64,000 nucleotides of DNA from JANXUC01 sp043782485 (GTDB lineage: Bacteria > Acidobacteriota > Terriglobia > Terriglobales > Acidobacteriaceae): positions 34,121-98,120 of the forward strand of contig JAYWAL010000055.1 of NCBI GenBank assembly GCA_043782485.1, written 5' to 3'. A model generated the notes under the pieces. It had not been told where the DNA came from. It saw only the letters and a program-made list of their open reading frames with translations, and searched no databases. A program made the translations under genes and the position numbers. Numbering within the stretch: the first letter of the stretch is position 1; the number at the start of each line of letters is the position of its first letter. Of the stretch, positions 60,642 to 64,000 are shown in pieces.

Positions 60642-61340
60642 ATGCCCGCCGCCTCTTTGCGCTCGCAAGACCACGAATTTCTCAACGCGGTCCTGCGTCT
60701 CGACCCCAAACTCGCCGCTTTCGATTGCGATGGAACCCTGTGGAGTGGAGACGCAGGAGAAGGTTTTTTTCGCTGGGAAATTGAGCGAGGACTGATTTCC
60801 CAGGATATTGCGCGCCGGGTGCAGGCCCGCCATGCGGACTACCGCAAGGGTCTGGTGGACGAAGACACGATGTGCGGCGAGATGGTGACGCTGCATGCCG
60901 GGTTGAGCGACTCCATGCTGCAAGCAGCCGCGACGGAATTCATTCGCGAAAATATCGCGCCGAACTTTTTTCCCGCGATGGTGGAATTGGTGCGGCAACT
61001 GCACGAACGTGGCTGTGAAATCTGGGCGGTGTCTTCGAGCAACCAGTGGGTGGTGCGCGAGGGTGCACGGTATTTTGATATTCCGCGGGAGAGGGTGCTC
61101 TCGGCGGAGGTGTTCATCGAGAACGGACTCGCGGCGGATCGCCTGGTGCGCGTTCCCAGCGGTCCCGGAAAGTCGCGAGCCTTGCGGGATGTGGTCGGAC
61201 GCGTACCCGATGCGGCGTTTGGGAATTCCAGATGGGATGCCGACATGCTGGAGCAGGCAAAAAACGGATTTGCTGTCAATCCGAATCCCGATTTGGAACA
61301 AATGGCCGGCGGGCGCGGTTGGAAGGTTTACTTTCCGTAG
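60642..61340 (+). CDS. HAD-superfamily phosphatase, SerB-like (HAD-IB)
   Basis: The 232-residue product has motif I FDCDGTLW (D28, D30), motif II in WAVSSSNQWVVREGA, the Lys in SGPGKSRAL and motif IV FGNSRWDADMLEQA. The C1-type cap lies between motifs I and II. The closest general match is to phosphoserine phosphatase-like HAD-IB enzymes, but the small-molecule substrate is unknown. It follows the MobA-like gene by 49 bases. AAAGGA lies 11 bases before the ATG. Confidence 0.88.
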   Translation: MPAASLRSQDHEFLNAVLRLDPKLAAFDCDGTLWSGDAGEGFFRWEIERGLISQDIARRVQARHADYRKGLVDEDTMCGEMVTLHAGLSDSMLQAAATEFIRENIAPNFFPAMVELVRQLHERGCEIWAVSSSNQWVVREGARYFDIPRERVLSAEVFIENGLAADRLVRVPSGPGKSRALRDVVGRVPDAAFGNSRWDADMLEQAKNGFAVNPNPDLEQMAGGRGWKVYFP

Positions 61341-61346
61341 CGTCTT

Positions 61347-62390
61347 CTATGCTTCCAGCAAAAACTGGCCCTGTTCCATAATCTGCTGGCCGTCGACCCA
61401 GATGTTGAACTTGCGCCCGACCACGTCAATGTGCGTGGTGGAGTCCCAGTCCGCACCGGTGTGGAAGCCGTAGGGGTTACCGAAAGCAATGTGTACGCCG
61501 GGGTACTTTTCGTCCTGCAAGATTTGGCCAATCACGTCTTTGAGGCCAATGTTGGTGCCAATAGCGAACTCCCCCACGCGGTCGCTATTCTCGTCGGTGT
61601 GAGTGTATTTCCAGAAGTCGTCTTCGAGTTCGTGATTCTCGGAGTGCGCTTCCGTAAGGCGATTGCCCTTAATCTGGATGGTGAGGGGCGCGCTCTTCAG
61701 GTCGCCAAATTTTTCGCAGAGATAGTCTCCGACAACACCATCAATAACAAACGTGCCGTTGACTTCGCCTGGAGTGGTGAAAATTTCGCCGCCGGGAAGG
61801 TTGCCCCATTTATCCGGGCTGATGATGCCACTGGTCTTGAGCCAACGGTAGTCGGGATTCAGCTGCGCGGTGATATCGGTGCCGCAAGCCGTGGTGGCGC
61901 GGACTTCGCGGGCTTTGGCGACAATATCGATGACCTTGATGCTCAGACGATCCACTTTGAGAAAATCCGCACGCATGCCCTCCAGCATGATTTGCCGGTT
62001 GATGTTCACCATGTGCCCGTGGCGGATTTTGCGCCGATTGACCACATCGGTCATCTGCATGCGCGAGCGAAGTTCGTTGCGCTGGGCGACGACTGCGAAA
62101 ATGCTGACCTGGCTGGTTTCCATGTCGTCGAGAATGGCTTTGGGAAGGTCCACTAGTGGGCGCGGCGAAAGGTCTTCGAGAATCCAGGCCTGATAGGGAG
62201 AGCCGACAGCCTCAATCTCGCGGATTAAGCTGGCGGCAATTTCAGCCGAGGCCTGATCCGTGATTACGGTGACTTTTTCCTGTGGCTGCACGCGCAGACA
62301 AACGTTGATTGCGTTGCGCGCTCCGGGCGTCAGTTCAGGGTCGAAGGGAAGGGCACTCAGTCGGGTTGGATTGGGAACGAAAATGCTCAT
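61347..62390 (-). CDS. M29-family-like aminopeptidase
   Basis: The 347-residue product resembles the M29 metallopeptidases (AmpS/thermophilic aminopeptidases): the conserved C-terminal domain has two Glu in LPGGEIFTTP and VGEFAIGTN and two His in GVHIAFGN and STTHIDVVG, which bind the two metals. N-terminal half is less conserved. It lies 9 bases downstream of the GCS2-type ligase gene, so both are probably expressed together. A peptidase next to two peptide-bond-forming ligases could remove or trim the products. Confidence 0.85.
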   Translation of the reverse strand: MSIFVPNPTRLSALPFDPELTPGARNAINVCLRVQPQEKVTVITDQASAEIAASLIREIEAVGSPYQAWILEDLSPRPLVDLPKAILDDMETSQVSIFAVVAQRNELRSRMQMTDVVNRRKIRHGHMVNINRQIMLEGMRADFLKVDRLSIKVIDIVAKAREVRATTACGTDITAQLNPDYRWLKTSGIISPDKWGNLPGGEIFTTPGEVNGTFVIDGVVGDYLCEKFGDLKSAPLTIQIKGNRLTEAHSENHELEDDFWKYTHTDENSDRVGEFAIGTNIGLKDVIGQILQDEKYPGVHIAFGNPYGFHTGADWDSTTHIDVVGRKFNIWVDGQQIMEQGQFLLEA

Positions 62391-62399
62391 GCGTCAGGG

Positions 62400-63566
62400 T
62401 TAGCCCGCTTTTCTTTTGTCTTGATCATTCGCATCGTGCTCGCCGGAGGCACGTTCTAAATCCAGCCCAACCGACGTTTCCGCAATAATATAATCCATCA
62501 CGGCTTTCAGGTCATTGCCACTTTCGTGGTACACGCGAAGCTGGCGGTCAGCGCCGGTACCCATTTTCATGATCTCACGGATGTAGCTAACTTCCTCGCG
62601 CGAGTCGAGTTCATCGAGCACGTCGTCGACAAAGGCCAGATATTCCTCAAGAAGTTCGCGAACCGGAACTTCCTTTTGCTTGCCGAAATCGACGATCTTT
62701 CCGTCAATGCCATAGCGCGAGGCGCGCCATTTATTTTCCATGATGAGCGCGCGGCGGTATAGCCGGAAGCCCTGGTTCTGCTCGTAAAGCTTGTAGAGCT
62801 TGACCACCGTGGCCTGAATCAAAGCGGCCAGCGCGATCGTCTCCTCCACGCGCATGGGGATATCGCAAACGCGAAATTCCAGAGTGCTAAAGAACGGATG
62901 CGGCCGAATGTCCCACCAGATCTTCTTGGCGTTATCGATGCAGCCGGTTTTGATGAGCAGGTTGATAAAGTTTTCGTATTCGCCGTAGCTGGGGAAGTAG
63001 TCGGGAATATTAGTGCGGGGGAACTTGTCGAACACCTTGCAGCGGTAGGACTTCAGGCCGGTGTTCATGCCCAGCCAGAACGGGGAATTGGTGGAGAGCG
63101 CCAGAATGTGTGGAATGAAGTAGCGCGCGGCGTTCATGATCTGGATCGCTGTCTCGCGGTCTTCAATGCCAATGTGTACATGCAGGCCAAATATTAAGTT
63201 GGCGCGGGCCACCAGCTGCATGTCTTCGACAATGGTGTGGTAGCGCTCGTCGGGGTAGATTTCCTGCGCGCGCCAATCGGCGAAAGGGTGCGTCGCGGCC
63301 GAAGCCAGGCGTAGGCCATTTTCACGGGCTAAGCGCACCATGTCACGGCGCAGTCCAGTGACTTCCGCTTTGGCCTCTTTGATGTTCTTACAAATTCCCG
63401 TGCCTACCTCAACCACTGATTGGTGCATCTCGGGCTTCACGCGCTCTTCCAAAATCATCTTGCCTTTGGCGATGATTTCAGCATGAATGTGGGAGCGCAA
63501 ATCCCGGGTGTGGGGGTCGACGGTTTGGTATTCCTCTTCGATTCCGATGGTGAAACTGGGCCGCAT
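62400..63566 (-). CDS. GCS2-family carboxylate-amine ligase (YbdK-like)
   Basis: The 388-residue product starts MRPSFTIGIEEEYQTVDPHT, typical of the glutamate-cysteine ligase 2 family, and has EMHQSVVEVGTGICKNI, ATHPFADWRAQEI, NLIFGLHVHIGI and HPFFSTLEFRVCDIPMRVEE. E. coli YbdK has weak gamma-glutamylcysteine ligase activity; many relatives couple other amino groups. The C-terminal extension of about 20 residues is charged. It stands between an ATP-grasp ligase (upstream) and an M29 peptidase (downstream) on the same strand. The natural substrates are not known. Confidence 0.92.
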   Translation of the reverse strand: MRPSFTIGIEEEYQTVDPHTRDLRSHIHAEIIAKGKMILEERVKPEMHQSVVEVGTGICKNIKEAKAEVTGLRRDMVRLARENGLRLASAATHPFADWRAQEIYPDERYHTIVEDMQLVARANLIFGLHVHIGIEDRETAIQIMNAARYFIPHILALSTNSPFWLGMNTGLKSYRCKVFDKFPRTNIPDYFPSYGEYENFINLLIKTGCIDNAKKIWWDIRPHPFFSTLEFRVCDIPMRVEETIALAALIQATVVKLYKLYEQNQGFRLYRRALIMENKWRASRYGIDGKIVDFGKQKEVPVRELLEEYLAFVDDVLDELDSREEVSYIREIMKMGTGADRQLRVYHESGNDLKAVMDYIIAETSVGLDLERASGEHDANDQDKRKAG

Positions 63567-63626
63567 GGGTGCCTGCCTTGGCCAGATTGCGCCGCAATCA
63601 GTATAGCGGAGGCCTCCTAGACGGGG

Positions 63627-64000
63627 CTATTTTCCAGCCAAGAAGGACGACCAGCGCAGCTCGCTCACCGGATTTTCGCCACTCAGCGCTTTCTGAACCG
63701 CCATTTCGGAGACCGCTTTCACCACCCACCCAAAGTTCTCCGGGCCAACGGAATTAATGTCAGCATCGGGCGCGGGATTCATGAAGTCGATGGCGTAGGG
63801 AATGCCGCCCTCCACCGCGAATTCGACGGTGTTCAGGTCGTAGCCGAGGGCGCGGCAAAGTGTAAGCGAATCCTTGATAATGCGGTCGCGCAGCGCTGGC
63901 TCAGGCTGCGGGTTGCCCTTCACGTAGCGCTCGTGGTGCGGAGCCTTCGGATCGTAGCGCATGATGTGGACTTTTTCCTGACCAATGACGTAGCAGCGGT
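63627..64000 (-). CDS. ATP-grasp ligase, C-terminal part (5' end outside window)
   Basis: The open frame runs from the window edge to the stop at 63627, about 123 codons. It reads RCYVIGQEKVHIMRYDPKAP, then RDRIIKDSLTLCRALGYDLN and TVEFAVEGGIPYAIDFMNPA. The Glu in TVEF and the Asp-Phe-Asn in IDFMNP match the metal-binding end of ATP-grasp enzymes such as RimK or D-Ala-D-Ala ligase. An internal ATG would cut the fold and is not the start. It lies 60 bases upstream of the GCS2-type ligase gene, giving a two-ligase operon. Confidence 0.85.
   Translation of the reverse strand, partial: RCYVIGQEKVHIMRYDPKAPHHERYVKGNPQPEPALRDRIIKDSLTLCRALGYDLNTVEFAVEGGIPYAIDFMNPAPDADINSVGPENFGWVVKAVSEMAVQKALSGENPVSELRWSSFLAGK

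Overview
The window looks like a piece of a chromosome from an Acidobacteriota (Terriglobia-like) soil bacterium. This is inferred from protein character and gene content, not from any search. The pointers are a moderately high GC content, a carboxypeptidase-regulatory-domain TonB-dependent receptor, choice-of-anchor/FG-GAP-like secreted proteins, a PEP-CTERM protein, many small secreted proteins with no clear function, and several families of short palindromic intergenic repeats. It is a housekeeping region with scattered accessory insertions. No prophage, CRISPR array, rRNA operon or insertion sequence was seen.

Layout. 1-8.5 kb: a truncated dCache/HAMP sensor, an ABM-domain protein, then a minus-strand block for envelope lipid and RNA/protein modification (cinA, thpR, plsY, gpsA, an NHL-propeller protein, yacG-pgpA, rimO). 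8.6-14.4 kb: an outer-membrane protein, a TgpA-type transglutaminase, the SRP RNA gene and a TonB-dependent receptor. 14.4-19.6 kb: fabH, an MXKDX repeat protein, pyruvoyl arginine decarboxylase, a small secreted protein, and a LysR regulator overlapping a POTRA-only protein. 19.9-25.2 kb: glnA and glnE, separated by a toxin-antitoxin pair whose PIN toxin lacks one catalytic Asp. 25.3-35.1 kb: a secreted protein, icd-mdh, two cyclophilins, an M15-like secreted protein, and the succinate dehydrogenase operon sdhC-sdhA-(small membrane ORF)-sdhB. 35.3-40.8 kb: a small secreted protein, vapBC, rdgB, a double UspA protein, a REC-like/double PilZ protein and a PEP-CTERM protein.

40.8-45.7 kb is the most accessory stretch. 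It holds a decayed anchor-domain gene, a secreted putative metalloprotein, an intact tRNA-Arg(ACG) with a duplicated 3' fragment about 350 bp away, a frameshifted small gene, orphan terminators and dense repeats. 45.7-55.1 kb carries the dnaX-ybaB-recR block, an alkyltransferase-like protein, an AhpD-like protein, HemQ, an IclR regulator, a BadF-type sugar kinase, an alpha-helical protein, an HExxH membrane protein and an AI-2E family permease. 55.3-64 kb carries korA-korB, tonB, DinB-like, MobA-like and HAD proteins, then a minus-strand cluster of ATP-grasp ligase (partial), GCS2-type carboxylate-amine ligase and M29 aminopeptidase.

How the genes fit together. icd, mdh, sdhCAB and korAB supply most TCA-cycle steps, with 2-oxoglutarate oxidised (or formed) through a ferredoxin enzyme. 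glnA keeps the adenylylation Tyr and glnE is close by, so nitrogen assimilation is probably under covalent control. TonB and the TonB-dependent receptor could work together in uptake. The ATP-grasp/GCS2/peptidase cluster at the right edge is the best candidate for an uncharacterised biosynthetic system. The small frame inside the sdh operon, the LysR/POTRA pair and the tRNA scar are the other items most worth checking.
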